This document shows, piece by piece, positions 52,613 through 61,387 of a DNA stretch of 64,000 nt. The notes under the pieces are model-generated. The model was not told where the DNA came from. It did no database searches and saw only the letters and a list, made by a program, of their open reading frames with translations. Each line of letters starts with the position of its first letter. The first letter of the stretch is position 1. The DNA lies in NCBI GenBank assembly GCA_016219965.1, contig JACRJM010000015.1:529857-593856 (forward strand), read 5' to 3'. The stretch comes from Candidatus Schekmanbacteria bacterium (GTDB taxonomy: Bacteria; Schekmanbacteria; GWA2-38-11; J061). Position numbers and translations under genes: made by a program.

Positions 52613-53380
52613 TTAATCCCTTTTCTTTTTCTCAACTACACGTGAAAAGATTTCTTTTAAAGGAAACACCGGCCTGAATGATTCGCATGTAAGGTTCATT
52701 CCCTCTACCAACTTTCTTAACTTGTCACCTCCATCAGGGAGTTTACTCAAGGAACGTAGCGCCGCTGCCCTTACAATCCAGTTGTCGTCGTTAAGGAGAA
52801 GCAATAAAGCTGGCACTGCATACTTGTACTTGAGAAAGTTTCCCAAAGCCTCGGCTATCGCCTCCCTTACTTCGAAATTCTTTTCCTTTGACCGCAGACG
52901 TGGAGGTTTGCTGCCATTAAGGTTCACCGCATAATCGTTGCCAAGATATCTTTTTATAATAATTTCAGCCGTCAATTCATCGCCGCCGCAGAGCGCTGCT
53001 GCTGTCTTGATGGACTCTACCCTTACTTCCCAGTAACCATCATTTATCCCGGTCATAAGCGCTTCCTTTATCTGCTGGTTAATAACCCCTATCGTTTTTA
53101 TGGCTTTTGCAGAGTTTCTTCTTACAAACCCGACCTGCCTTTTATCTTTCAACAAATCAGCAAGAATAATAGAGTGTCTCTCATTTCCGGCTTTACCGAG
53201 AATTTTTACGCCAATATTCCTTACCTGCCAGTTGTTCTCTTTAATAAAAGCTTCCGCCTTTGCCTGCACAGATTCCTTGTCAGAAACGCATAGCGAGTCA
53301 ATTTGATTGAGAAGCTTCTGCGCTTCATCAATTGTCTTTTTACTTAGACCTATATAATTGCCTGAAAATAGGGGAAACAT
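52613..53380 (-). CDS. HEAT-repeat protein
   Basis: The 255-residue protein is all alpha with five to six HEAT-like repeats, e.g. NNWQVRNIGVKILGKAGNER, GFVRRNSAKAIKTIGVINQQ, GYWEVRVESIKTAAALCGGD, FEVREAIAEALGNFLKYKYA and DNWIVRAAALRSLSKLPDGG. No signal peptide or catalytic motif is seen. It is a cytoplasmic scaffold of unknown partner. The stop lies 4 bases before the mraY start, so the two are likely translated from one message; the pairing with mraY is not one I know. Confidence 0.8.
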   Translation of the reverse strand: MFPLFSGNYIGLSKKTIDEAQKLLNQIDSLCVSDKESVQAKAEAFIKENNWQVRNIGVKILGKAGNERHSIILADLLKDKRQVGFVRRNSAKAIKTIGVINQQIKEALMTGINDGYWEVRVESIKTAAALCGGDELTAEIIIKRYLGNDYAVNLNGSKPPRLRSKEKNFEVREAIAEALGNFLKYKYAVPALLLLLNDDNWIVRAAALRSLSKLPDGGDKLRKLVEGMNLTCESFRPVFPLKEIFSRVVEKKKRD

Positions 53381-53520
53381 CGATTATTGTAAGATGGTTT
53401 TCTGTTGGAGTATAATTTCAAAACTCGCCGGTGTCAAAGAAAATAAATTTTGTAAAGTATTATAAGATATTGTTTTTTATCGCACAAAAAAACTTTGTTT
53501 TATTTCATGGTAATGTTTGA

Positions 53521-53548
53521 TTTAGATTGATGCCTTAAAAGCTATAAT
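53521..53548 (+). promoter_or_regulatory. Putative promoter of the MEDS-kinase operon
   Basis: TTTAGA (53521-53526), 16 bases, then a perfect TATAAT (53543-53548), 77 bases upstream of the first gene. The -35 is poor, so an activator may be required. Confidence 0.4.
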
Positions 53549-53624
53549 GATACAATAACATACTGATAATATTTTAAAAAATGAGTGTTGAATTTTCAGC
53601 AATGTAATTTAACTTGAGCATTGA

Positions 53625-54473
53625 ATGAATACGTTCAATAAAAAAAATATCAAACTCAAAAATGCTCTCCACAAACTGGATGTTCATGACCATCTCTGCC
53701 TTATTTACGAAACCCAGCAAGAACAGTTCGCTGCTGTCGTCCCCTTCATACGTATCGGTCTTGAAAGAAAGGAAAAGTGCGTTTATATCGCAGATGACAA
53801 TAGTGCCAGCTCTGTAATAGATGCCATGCGCACTGAAGGAATTGACGTAGAAACAGCCATTAAATCCGGTGCATTGGCAGTTCTTACCAAGAAAGACGCA
53901 TATTTAAAGAATGGGTACTTTGACCCGGACCTTATGATTCAGTTTCTGAAAGATGCAGTTGATTCTGCTAAAGCTGAAGGCTTTAAAGCGCTAAGGGCAA
54001 CGGGTGAGATGACATGGGCGCTGGGCAATGATATCGGTGTCGAACGATTAATAGAGTATGAGGCAAAACTGAACTACTTATTGCCCAAGTCAGACATTCT
54101 CGCTATATGCCAGTATAACCGCAAACGTTTTAGTCCTGAAATCATACTTGATATTATCCACACCCATCCTCTCGTTGTTTACAAAGAAATGGTTTGCAGG
54201 AATTTCTACTATGTCCCTCCAGATGAATTTTTAAATCATGCTCAGACTTCCCTTGAAGTTGAAAGATTCCTTCACAATATAAAAGACAGGGAAGAAGTTG
54301 AAGAAGAACTGCTTAAACTCAACACAGAACTTGAACAAAGGATAAAAGAAAGAACGGCTGAACTGGAAGAAAGGAATATAGAGCTTGAACGTATAAACAG
54401 TCTTTTTGTCGGCAGGGAACTCCGTATGATGGAACTCAAGGAAAAGATCAGGGAACTGGAAACAAAGTGGTGA
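53625..54473 (+). CDS. MEDS-domain sensor protein with C-terminal coiled coil
   Basis: This 282-residue protein has a MEDS (methanogen/methylotroph DcmR sensory) domain at about 14-185: HDHLCLIYETQQEQFAAVVP, IRIGLERKEKCVYIADDNS, ALRATGEMTWALGND and ILAICQYNRKRFSPEIILDI. The remainder (about 205-282) is a Glu/Lys/Arg coiled coil, ending with ELEERNIELERINSLFVGRE. The MEDS fold is RecA-like and is thought to sense small ligands such as C1 compounds. It lies one base ahead of the PAS kinase, so it is probably the input partner of that kinase. Confidence 0.87.
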   Translation: MNTFNKKNIKLKNALHKLDVHDHLCLIYETQQEQFAAVVPFIRIGLERKEKCVYIADDNSASSVIDAMRTEGIDVETAIKSGALAVLTKKDAYLKNGYFDPDLMIQFLKDAVDSAKAEGFKALRATGEMTWALGNDIGVERLIEYEAKLNYLLPKSDILAICQYNRKRFSPEIILDIIHTHPLVVYKEMVCRNFYYVPPDEFLNHAQTSLEVERFLHNIKDREEVEEELLKLNTELEQRIKERTAELEERNIELERINSLFVGRELRMMELKEKIRELETKW

Positions 54474-54474
54474 A

Positions 54475-56820
54475 ATGATGGAGATGAAGCCTTCCGAGAT
54501 ATTGGATGCATTCTTCAAACATTCAATTACTCCTTTAGTGATACTTGACAGGGATTTCAATTTTATCAGAGTCAACGAGGCTTATGCAAAGTCATGCCAG
54601 CGTGATGTCTCAGAATTTCCCGGACATAACCATTTCGAATTTTATCCTTCAGATGCCCAAAAGATATTTGAAAATGTAGTCAAAACAAAAGAACCGTATC
54701 AGGCGCTTGCAAGACCTTTTATCTATCCTGATCATCCTGAATGGGGAGTGACTTACTGGGATTGGACGCTGACCCCTATTTTAGACAATCAGAATGAAGT
54801 GGAATTCCTGGTATTTTCTCTTAAAGATGTGACAGAGCAGAAACGCGCTGAAGATTCTTTGTTCCTTTTCAGGGATTTGATCAATAACTCAAACGATGCG
54901 ATTTTTGTTGTTGACCCGAAAACATGCAAGATTCTTAATTTCAATGACAAGGCATGCAGCAGTCTTGGATACAACCGCAATGAACTTATTAATATGAGAA
55001 TTATAGATATAGAAGCGATTTTCCCGGATAACTTTTCATGGGATAACCATGTAAAAGAAGTAAAAAGCAAAGGGTATATGCTTATTGAGGGGGTCAATAA
55101 GCGTAAAGACAGTACAACTTTTCCGGTGGAAACAAGCGTCAGGTATATATCCCATAATGAAATGAATTATATTATCGGGGTAGTCCGCGACATAACCGAG
55201 CGCAGGAAGCTCGAAAAGGAACGGGAACAGTTTTATAGATTTTTCCAAACCTCTTCAGATCTAATGTGTATTGCTGATCCAAATGGGCACTTCATAAAGA
55301 CAAACCCTGCTTGCTCAGAGCTTCTCGGGTTTTCCGAAACAGAACTCACTTCAAAGCCTTTCGTTGAATTCGTTCATCCGGATGACAGGCAGTCAACCCT
55401 TGATGAAATGGCTAGACAACTGAGGACAGGTTTTACATTAAACTTCGAAAACCGCTATATTTGCAAAGATGGTTCTTTTCGTTGGCTGTCTTGGCGGGCA
55501 ATTTATAATAAAGATGAAGGAATCACCTATGCCACAGCCCGTGACATCACTGATTACAAAAATGCAGAGAAAAAGTTAAAGCAGGCTCTAAGCTATAACC
55601 GTATTCTTATTGAAACAAGTCTTGACCCTCTCGTAACTATAGATTCAAGAGGAAAGATAACCGACGTAAATTCTGCCACAGAGAAAGTGACAGGGTATTT
55701 ACGTAACGAACTTATCGGCTCAGACTTCTCAGACTATTTCACAGAACCTGATAAAGCACGTGATGGTTATCAGAAAGTATTCAGATATGGCTCGGTCCAG
55801 GATTATGAACTGGCAATAAGGCACCGGGATGGACATATAACTTCTGTTTTCTATAATGCAGCAGTTTACAGGAATGAAGCCGGTGAAATTTCCGGAGTAT
55901 TTGCAGCAGCCAGAGATATTTCCGCACGGCTACAGGTTGAACAAGAGCTTCAAAGACTGAATGAAGAGCTTGAAGAACGGGTAAGACATCGTACTACCGC
56001 GCTGGAAAAACTAGCAAATAATATCCGTGAAAATCAGAAGGCGCTTTTAAATATTGTTGATGACCTTAATCTCAGCAAGAAAGAGCTTGAGAAAGCAAAC
56101 GCGAAATTAAAAGAACTGGACAGAATGAAGTCCATGTTTATTGCCTCCATGAGCCATGAGCTCAGAACGCCTTTAAACTCCATAATCGGTTTTTCAAGCA
56201 TCCTTGGCAATGAATGGATTGGCAGTGTAAACTCCGAACAAAAGGAGAAGCTCGCCACAATTCTCAGGGCAGGAAAACATCTCCTCAATCTCATAAATGA
56301 TGTAATAGATGTCTCAAAGATCGAAGCAGGAAAGATCGGGAGCTCAGCTAATGATTTCGACCTTTATGAGCTTATATCAGAAGCTCTGGAACTCTTTAAA
56401 AGCGATATTGATAAAAAAGGACTTAATCTTGAGATCAATTCAATGCATCGGACAATGCATACCGACAGGAGAAGACTGCTTCAGTGCATAATTAATCTTA
56501 TAAGCAATGCGGTCAAGTTTACAGAAAAAGGCTCAATCAGCATTAAAACTCAATTTTCACATACGAACGGAGCTCCATCTGATTCCGTTGAAATAATCAT
56601 TGCAGACACCGGGATAGGGATAAAGGAAGAAGACATACCAAAGTTATTTTTCCCCTTTGTACGCATTCATACGCCTTTAAGTTCAACTATACCCGGAACA
56701 GGCCTGGGGCTTTATCTTTCAAAGAAAATCGCTGTTGAAATATTGAAGGGGGACATAGCCGTAAAAAGCAGATACAACGATGGAAGTGTTTTTACATTAA
56801 AAGCGCCTGTAACGTTATAA
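54475..56820 (+). CDS. Histidine kinase with four PAS domains
   Basis: This 781-residue cytoplasmic kinase has PAS1 (about 8-125), PAS2 (about 128-245), PAS3 (about 250-365) and PAS4 (about 370-490), then a coiled coil (about 490-550), HisKA with MSHELRTPLNSIIGFSS (phospho-His), and HATPase with N box RLLQCIINLISNAVKF, G1 DTGIGI and G2 GTGLGLYLS. It has no transmembrane segment. The first PAS contains a Trp-rich segment (WGVTYWDWTL) common in PAS_4-like sensors. The ATG follows the MEDS gene directly and a CheY-like gene follows 18 bases later. Confidence 0.92.
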   Translation: MMEMKPSEILDAFFKHSITPLVILDRDFNFIRVNEAYAKSCQRDVSEFPGHNHFEFYPSDAQKIFENVVKTKEPYQALARPFIYPDHPEWGVTYWDWTLTPILDNQNEVEFLVFSLKDVTEQKRAEDSLFLFRDLINNSNDAIFVVDPKTCKILNFNDKACSSLGYNRNELINMRIIDIEAIFPDNFSWDNHVKEVKSKGYMLIEGVNKRKDSTTFPVETSVRYISHNEMNYIIGVVRDITERRKLEKEREQFYRFFQTSSDLMCIADPNGHFIKTNPACSELLGFSETELTSKPFVEFVHPDDRQSTLDEMARQLRTGFTLNFENRYICKDGSFRWLSWRAIYNKDEGITYATARDITDYKNAEKKLKQALSYNRILIETSLDPLVTIDSRGKITDVNSATEKVTGYLRNELIGSDFSDYFTEPDKARDGYQKVFRYGSVQDYELAIRHRDGHITSVFYNAAVYRNEAGEISGVFAAARDISARLQVEQELQRLNEELEERVRHRTTALEKLANNIRENQKALLNIVDDLNLSKKELEKANAKLKELDRMKSMFIASMSHELRTPLNSIIGFSSILGNEWIGSVNSEQKEKLATILRAGKHLLNLINDVIDVSKIEAGKIGSSANDFDLYELISEALELFKSDIDKKGLNLEINSMHRTMHTDRRRLLQCIINLISNAVKFTEKGSISIKTQFSHTNGAPSDSVEIIIADTGIGIKEEDIPKLFFPFVRIHTPLSSTIPGTGLGLYLSKKIAVEILKGDIAVKSRYNDGSVFTLKAPVTL

Positions 56821-56838
56821 GCAAGGGAGGGAATTTTT

Positions 56839-57213
56839 ATGAAAAAAGTGCTTGTTGTTGAAGATGATATAGATAATCTGGCGCTTATCACTTATGCCCT
56901 CAAAAGGGGAGGATATGAAGTAATAGCCGCTCAAACCGGTGAGATGGGCCTGGAGCTTGCTATAAAAGAAAAACCTTATTTCATTATAATGGACATAAGC
57001 CTGCCTGGAATTGACGGGATTGAAACCACAAAAAGGATACGAGAATCAAAGATTGATCATAATATACCCATAATTGCTATAACCTCTTTTGCGATGAAGG
57101 GAGATATGGAAAGAGCTATTAATGCCGGTTGTAACGCTTATTTTGAAAAGCCAATAGACCCTCTTACAATTGTTGATGAGATACATAAAATAATCTCGAG
57201 GAGCGCAAAATGA
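56839..57213 (+). CDS. CheY-like single-domain response regulator
   Basis: The 124-residue protein is a stand-alone receiver: VLVVEDDIDNL (acidic pair), phospho-acceptor Asp52 in IIMDISLPGIDG, Thr in IAITSFAM, Lys in AYFEKPIDPL. It probably receives the phosphate from the four-PAS kinase or the hybrid kinase. It has an AAGGGAGGG site upstream and overlaps the next gene by ATGA. No output domain. Confidence 0.92.
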   Translation: MKKVLVVEDDIDNLALITYALKRGGYEVIAAQTGEMGLELAIKEKPYFIIMDISLPGIDGIETTKRIRESKIDHNIPIIAITSFAMKGDMERAINAGCNAYFEKPIDPLTIVDEIHKIISRSAK

Positions 57214-58358
57214 AGATACTCATTGTTGACGACAATAGTGATGACAGAGAGTTATTGCGTTTAATCATTGAAAGACACGGACATCAGGTCATAGAAGCCT
57301 GCAACGGACAGGAGGGGCTGTCGATTGCTGCTAAACAAAAACCTAATATAATAATCTCTGATGCACTGATGCCTGTGATGGATGGATTTCAGTTCCTTAG
57401 AAACACAAAAAAAGACAAGACTCTGAACTCCATACCTTTCATATTTTACTCAGCCACTTACAAAGAATATCAGGATGCAGAGCTTGCATTGTCTCTTGGA
57501 GCCGATGCTTTCATCATTAAACCAAAAGACCCGGCGGAATTATGGAAGGAGATAGAAGATATATTAAAAGAAAATAAGAGTGAGAAACCTGTAACAGCCC
57601 AACTCATCGAAGAAGATGAAGAGTACCTGAAAAGGTACAGCGAGATAGTTGCAATAAAGCTTGAAGAAAAAATCAGAGAACTTGAAGGCGAGATTGCCGC
57701 CCGTAGGAAGACAGAAGAACTGATTAAGAAGAGCGAAAAAAAATTATTAGATATCACCTCAAGTTTAGGCGAGGGGATTTACGTTTTTGATTTGCAGGGC
57801 TTAATTACCTTCATGAATCCTATGGCTGAGCGTCTCATTGGCTGGACAATGGATGAATTAAATGAAAAAGGAGCACATAATCTTATCCATTACCGCAAGG
57901 CAGACGGCACTCCGCTGCCATTGGAGGAGTGCCCTATGCATAATATCACCAAAACCGGCAATCACTATATTTCAAAAGATGAAGTTTTTATACGCAAAGA
58001 CGGCACTGTTCTCCCAATATCAGTTATATCAACACCCATTATTGAAGAAGGAAAAATTATTGCTTCAGTTACAGCTTTTCGCGATTTTACGGATCGCAGA
58101 CGGTTAGAGGAAGAAAGAGAAAAACTGATACTTGAACTGCAGGACGCGCTTGCCAAAGTCAAGACCCTTAGCGGGATGCTTCCTATCTGCTCTTCCTGCA
58201 AAAAGATAAGAGATGACAAAGGGTACTGGAACCAGATTGAATCATATATCTCGGAAAATTCCGATGTTCTTTTCAGTCACAGCCTGTGCCCTGATTGCGC
58301 GGAAAAAATGCTTGAAGAGATTAAACAGATGAAATTAAAAAACCATCCGGAAAAATAA
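57210..58358 (+). CDS. Response regulator with PAS domain and Cys-containing tail
   Basis: This 382-residue protein has a receiver (1-120; Asp51 in IIISDALMPVMDGF), a coiled-coil linker (about 135-178), a PAS domain (about 180-300) and a C-terminal CSSCKKIRDDKGYWNQIESY motif ending with CPDC. The four Cys (CxxC ... CxxC) look like a zinc-ribbon site, as in other PAS/GGDEF proteins of similar tail. No kinase or DNA-binding domain follows. The receiver is nearly identical to that of the next gene (58364). It may relay signals by protein contact. Confidence 0.88.
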   Translation: MKILIVDDNSDDRELLRLIIERHGHQVIEACNGQEGLSIAAKQKPNIIISDALMPVMDGFQFLRNTKKDKTLNSIPFIFYSATYKEYQDAELALSLGADAFIIKPKDPAELWKEIEDILKENKSEKPVTAQLIEEDEEYLKRYSEIVAIKLEEKIRELEGEIAARRKTEELIKKSEKKLLDITSSLGEGIYVFDLQGLITFMNPMAERLIGWTMDELNEKGAHNLIHYRKADGTPLPLEECPMHNITKTGNHYISKDEVFIRKDGTVLPISVISTPIIEEGKIIASVTAFRDFTDRRRLEEEREKLILELQDALAKVKTLSGMLPICSSCKKIRDDKGYWNQIESYISENSDVLFSHSLCPDCAEKMLEEIKQMKLKNHPEK

Positions 58359-58363
58359 TAAAA

Positions 58364-60406
58364 ATGATAATACTCATCGTTGATGACAATAGTGATGACA
58401 GGGAAATCCTGAAGTGCACTCTTGAGAGACATGGACATGAAACCATAGAAGCCTGCAATGGACAGGAAGCTCTTTCAATAGCGGCTCTCAAAAAACCTGA
58501 CATCATAATCTCCGATGCACTGATGCCTGTTATGGATGGATTCCAGTTCCTCAGGACCATAAAGAAAAACAAGATTCTTAACGCCATACCTTTCATATTC
58601 TACTCGGCTACTTACAAAGAATATCAGGATGCAGAGCTTGCATTGTCTCTTGGAGCAGAGGCTTTTATCATAAAACCCAAAGATCCTTCTGAATTGTGGA
58701 AGGAGATAGAATTCATATTAAAAGAAAACAAGGTAGAGAAAATCGTGACAGCCGAGCTTATAAAGGAAGATGAAGAGTATCTGAAGAGATACAGCGAAGT
58801 CGTCGCGATCAAGCTTGAAGAAAAAGTCAGAGAGCTTGAAGAAAGCCGTAACAATTACCAGAAAATTGCAGAAAGTCTGCGGGAAAAGGAAGCCTTCATC
58901 AAAAACATCTTTGAAACAGTTGATGAAGGGTTCATTATAATAAACAAAGATTTCAAGATATTGACTGCCAACAGCTCATTTTGCAATGAATTTAAACTTG
59001 CACTTGCGGATATCGTGGGAAACCACTGTTATAAGATATCTCATCACTTGGATAAGCCCTGTTTCGAATTCGGAGAAGCATGTCCGGTTAAAGAGACCTT
59101 TGAAACGGGAAAGCCTCATTCATCAGTTTATGCACTTTATGATGAGAGTGAGGTACCAATTTATATAGAAGTAAAGGCTTATCCTGTGACTGACAGTTCC
59201 AACAAAGTCACTTCCGTAATAGAGACTTTGAATAATATTACGGAAAAAAGAAAGCTTGAAGAACAGCTTCGCCAGGCGCAGAAGATGGAGGCAATCGGTC
59301 AGCTTGCCGGCGGGATCGCCCATGACTTCAACAATATTCTTTCCGCAATAATCGGTTATGGCAACCTCTTAGAGATGAAGATGAAATCTGACAACCCGTT
59401 AAAGGTCAATGTCAACCATATACTTGAATCAGCAGAAAGAGCAGCCAGCCTGACACACAGCCTCCTTGCATTCAGCAGAAAACAGATAATTGAAATGAAG
59501 CATGTCAATCTGAATGAAGTGATAAAAAGGGTTGATAAGTTCCTCGCAAGGATTATAGGCGAAGACATAGATCTAAGCATGAAACTGAGCGAAACCAGTT
59601 TAAATATAATGGCTGACGCCGGCCAGATAGAACAGGTGCTGATGAACATAGCGGCAAACGCAAGGGATGCTATGCCTCAGGGAGGCAAGTTGTCAATTGA
59701 AACAGAATCAGTTGAATTGGATGAAATATTCATAAAGGCGCACGGTTATGGGGAAAAAGGAAATTATGCTCTTATATCTGTCTCGGATACAGGGATAGGA
59801 ATGGATGAAAAAACCCAGAAAAAGATATTCGAGCCGTTTTTTACGACAAAGGAAACAGGGAAAGGCACGGGACTTGGACTTTCAATCGTGTACGGGATAA
59901 TAAAACAGCATAATGGATATATAAATGTTTACAGTGAACCCGGGCAAGGCACAACATTTAAAATATATCTTCCTGCTATAACAGCAAAGGAAGAAGAGAA
60001 GCAGACAGCAATCATTCAGCCTGTGATGCCCACCGGCAGTGAGACAATACTTGTCGCAGAAGATAATGAAACAGTAAGAGAACTTATGTCATCTATGCTT
60101 GAGACATTCGGCTACAAGGTTATGACGGCAGATGACGGACAGGATGCAATAATTAAATTTACCGAAGATAAAGACAAGATTGATCTTGTCATCCTTGATC
60201 TGATAATGCCAAAAAAAAACGGCAGAGAGGCTTACAATGCGATAAAGAAAATAAAGCCTGCTATGAAATTTATTTTTATGAGCGGATATACGGCAGACAA
60301 GATATACAAGGATGGTTACCTTGAGGAAGGCTCAAATTACATCCTGAAACCTTTCTCTCCAAGGGACTTTTTAATTAAAGTAAGAGATGTGCTGGATAAA
60401 GCATGA
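58364..60406 (+). CDS. Hybrid histidine kinase: REC-PAS-HisKA-HATPase-REC
   Basis: The 680-residue protein has an N-terminal receiver (1-120, Asp51) and a coiled coil. A PAS domain (about 185-300) has a CYKISHHLDKPCFEFGEACP Cys-rich loop. HisKA shows AGGIAHDFNNILSAIIGYGN, and HATPase shows DTGIGM and GTGLGLSIVYG. A C-terminal receiver (about 555-680) has DLVILDLIMPKKNG. The Cys cluster (three Cys and a His) in the PAS could hold a metal or be redox-active. It is the last gene of the operon, 5 bases after 58358. The N-terminal receiver gives a way for upstream kinases to control it. Confidence 0.92.
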   Translation: MIILIVDDNSDDREILKCTLERHGHETIEACNGQEALSIAALKKPDIIISDALMPVMDGFQFLRTIKKNKILNAIPFIFYSATYKEYQDAELALSLGAEAFIIKPKDPSELWKEIEFILKENKVEKIVTAELIKEDEEYLKRYSEVVAIKLEEKVRELEESRNNYQKIAESLREKEAFIKNIFETVDEGFIIINKDFKILTANSSFCNEFKLALADIVGNHCYKISHHLDKPCFEFGEACPVKETFETGKPHSSVYALYDESEVPIYIEVKAYPVTDSSNKVTSVIETLNNITEKRKLEEQLRQAQKMEAIGQLAGGIAHDFNNILSAIIGYGNLLEMKMKSDNPLKVNVNHILESAERAASLTHSLLAFSRKQIIEMKHVNLNEVIKRVDKFLARIIGEDIDLSMKLSETSLNIMADAGQIEQVLMNIAANARDAMPQGGKLSIETESVELDEIFIKAHGYGEKGNYALISVSDTGIGMDEKTQKKIFEPFFTTKETGKGTGLGLSIVYGIIKQHNGYINVYSEPGQGTTFKIYLPAITAKEEEKQTAIIQPVMPTGSETILVAEDNETVRELMSSMLETFGYKVMTADDGQDAIIKFTEDKDKIDLVILDLIMPKKNGREAYNAIKKIKPAMKFIFMSGYTADKIYKDGYLEEGSNYILKPFSPRDFLIKVRDVLDKA

Positions 60407-60424
60407 TGGGGAAAGCGGTTTTAT

Positions 60425-60859
60425 CTAATAAATAAGCTTACCTAAATTCAGTATATTGTCAGCATATCTCTTATATAAAGCAACTATTACATCAATCTTT
60501 CTTTTCCCCCATGTCAGATAGATGTTCACATCATAAGAATGCACAATCTCATTTCTGAGTGAAACAGTATCAATGAAGAGCTTGATGTCTTTATCTTCAA
60601 AAGCAATTCCATTTTTATCACAAATATCCTGAAGATCCCTGAATGAACGCTTTGATGAAAAAGGTTTCTCGTTCTTAACCTTTTTTATTACAATCTCATT
60701 CACATCAATGGCACAATCAACCAGCTCCTGAATTATCTTTTCAACGAATTTGAGGTCTTTGTAATTTTTTCTGATCTCATCAATTGTCTTCCCTTCAAAC
60801 TCCTTGAGTATTTTAAGATGATCAGCCAGAAAATGTAATTTTTTCTCAATCTGCTTCAT
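60425..60859 (-). CDS. HepT-like HEPN toxin
   Basis: The 144-residue protein has the HEPN catalytic motif R-x4-H-x-Y at residues 102-109 (RNEIVHSY), with all-helical flanks. HepT proteins are RNases, usually neutralised by a partner nucleotidyltransferase that AMPylates the motif Tyr. Its start is 4 bases after the stop of the MntA-like gene, a classical MNT-HEPN pair. It lies at the 3' end of the cluster, convergent with the hybrid kinase gene. Confidence 0.85.
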   Translation of the reverse strand: MKQIEKKLHFLADHLKILKEFEGKTIDEIRKNYKDLKFVEKIIQELVDCAIDVNEIVIKKVKNEKPFSSKRSFRDLQDICDKNGIAFEDKDIKLFIDTVSLRNEIVHSYDVNIYLTWGKRKIDVIVALYKRYADNILNLGKLIY

Positions 60860-60863
60860 AAGA

Positions 60864-61280
60864 TCATATATTCCTTAACTTTTCTTTAACAGTCTCAGAC
60901 AACCCTGTTATAAACCTCATGTTATCTTCATAAGTAAACCGTGCCCAGCTCAGAAAGTTCTGATATGTCTCATCGCTTTCTGAATAAAGAGGGACTCCAT
61001 ATTTTGCTATCTGGTAAAGGAGAATCGGGTTTTCCGAAGTTACAAGAACAATGTCAGCCTCCCTTCTCTCAATATCTTCAACTTCCATGAAATCATAAAT
61101 TAAATTGCTCAGCATTTCCTTCTCAATAAACTCATTTGTATTTTGCGGAAGTATGGCAATATCCATATCGCTTTTCTCATCATATATCCCCTTTGCCAGC
61201 CCGCCAAAGAGTATGACAAGTTTCAGGGAGTATTTCCCCGCCAGTTTGCTTATTATTTCAAGGCTTTTTTCAGTGAGCAT
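60864..61280 (-). CDS. MntA-like nucleotidyltransferase antitoxin
   Basis: This 138-residue protein has the minimal nucleotidyltransferase motif ILFGGLAKGIYDEKSDMDIA, with Asp38 and Asp40 as metal ligands. The usual GS start of the motif reads GG (26-27). In studied MntA-HepT systems the enzyme adds AMP to the HEPN toxin. A helical C-terminal half follows. It lies about 100 bases downstream of the RhuM-Fic gene with a tiny frame between. Confidence 0.85.
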   Translation of the reverse strand: MLTEKSLEIISKLAGKYSLKLVILFGGLAKGIYDEKSDMDIAILPQNTNEFIEKEMLSNLIYDFMEVEDIERREADIVLVTSENPILLYQIAKYGVPLYSESDETYQNFLSWARFTYEDNMRFITGLSETVKEKLRNI

Positions 61281-61289
61281 ATAATCATC

Positions 61290-61385
61290 TTATAATTCTG
61301 AAAGGCTGTCCTGCAAGGGAAAAATAGAATTGTTTAATGCATAAGAAATTAAATTTGTGAATTCAATTTTTGTTAACGCTGCCAT
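61290..61385 (-). CDS. Tiny ORF (31 residues) between RhuM-Fic and MntA
   Basis: ATG 61385 follows the RhuM-Fic stop by 2 bases and opens a 31-codon frame (MAALTKIEFTNLISYALNNS, then IFPLQDSLSEL). Protein-like composition and close spacing suggest translational coupling, but it is too short to identify. It could be a real small protein or the remnant start of a longer gene such as hsdS; no further frame continues it. Confidence 0.3.
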   Translation of the reverse strand: MAALTKIEFTNLISYALNNSIFPLQDSLSEL

Positions 61386-61387
61386 AA

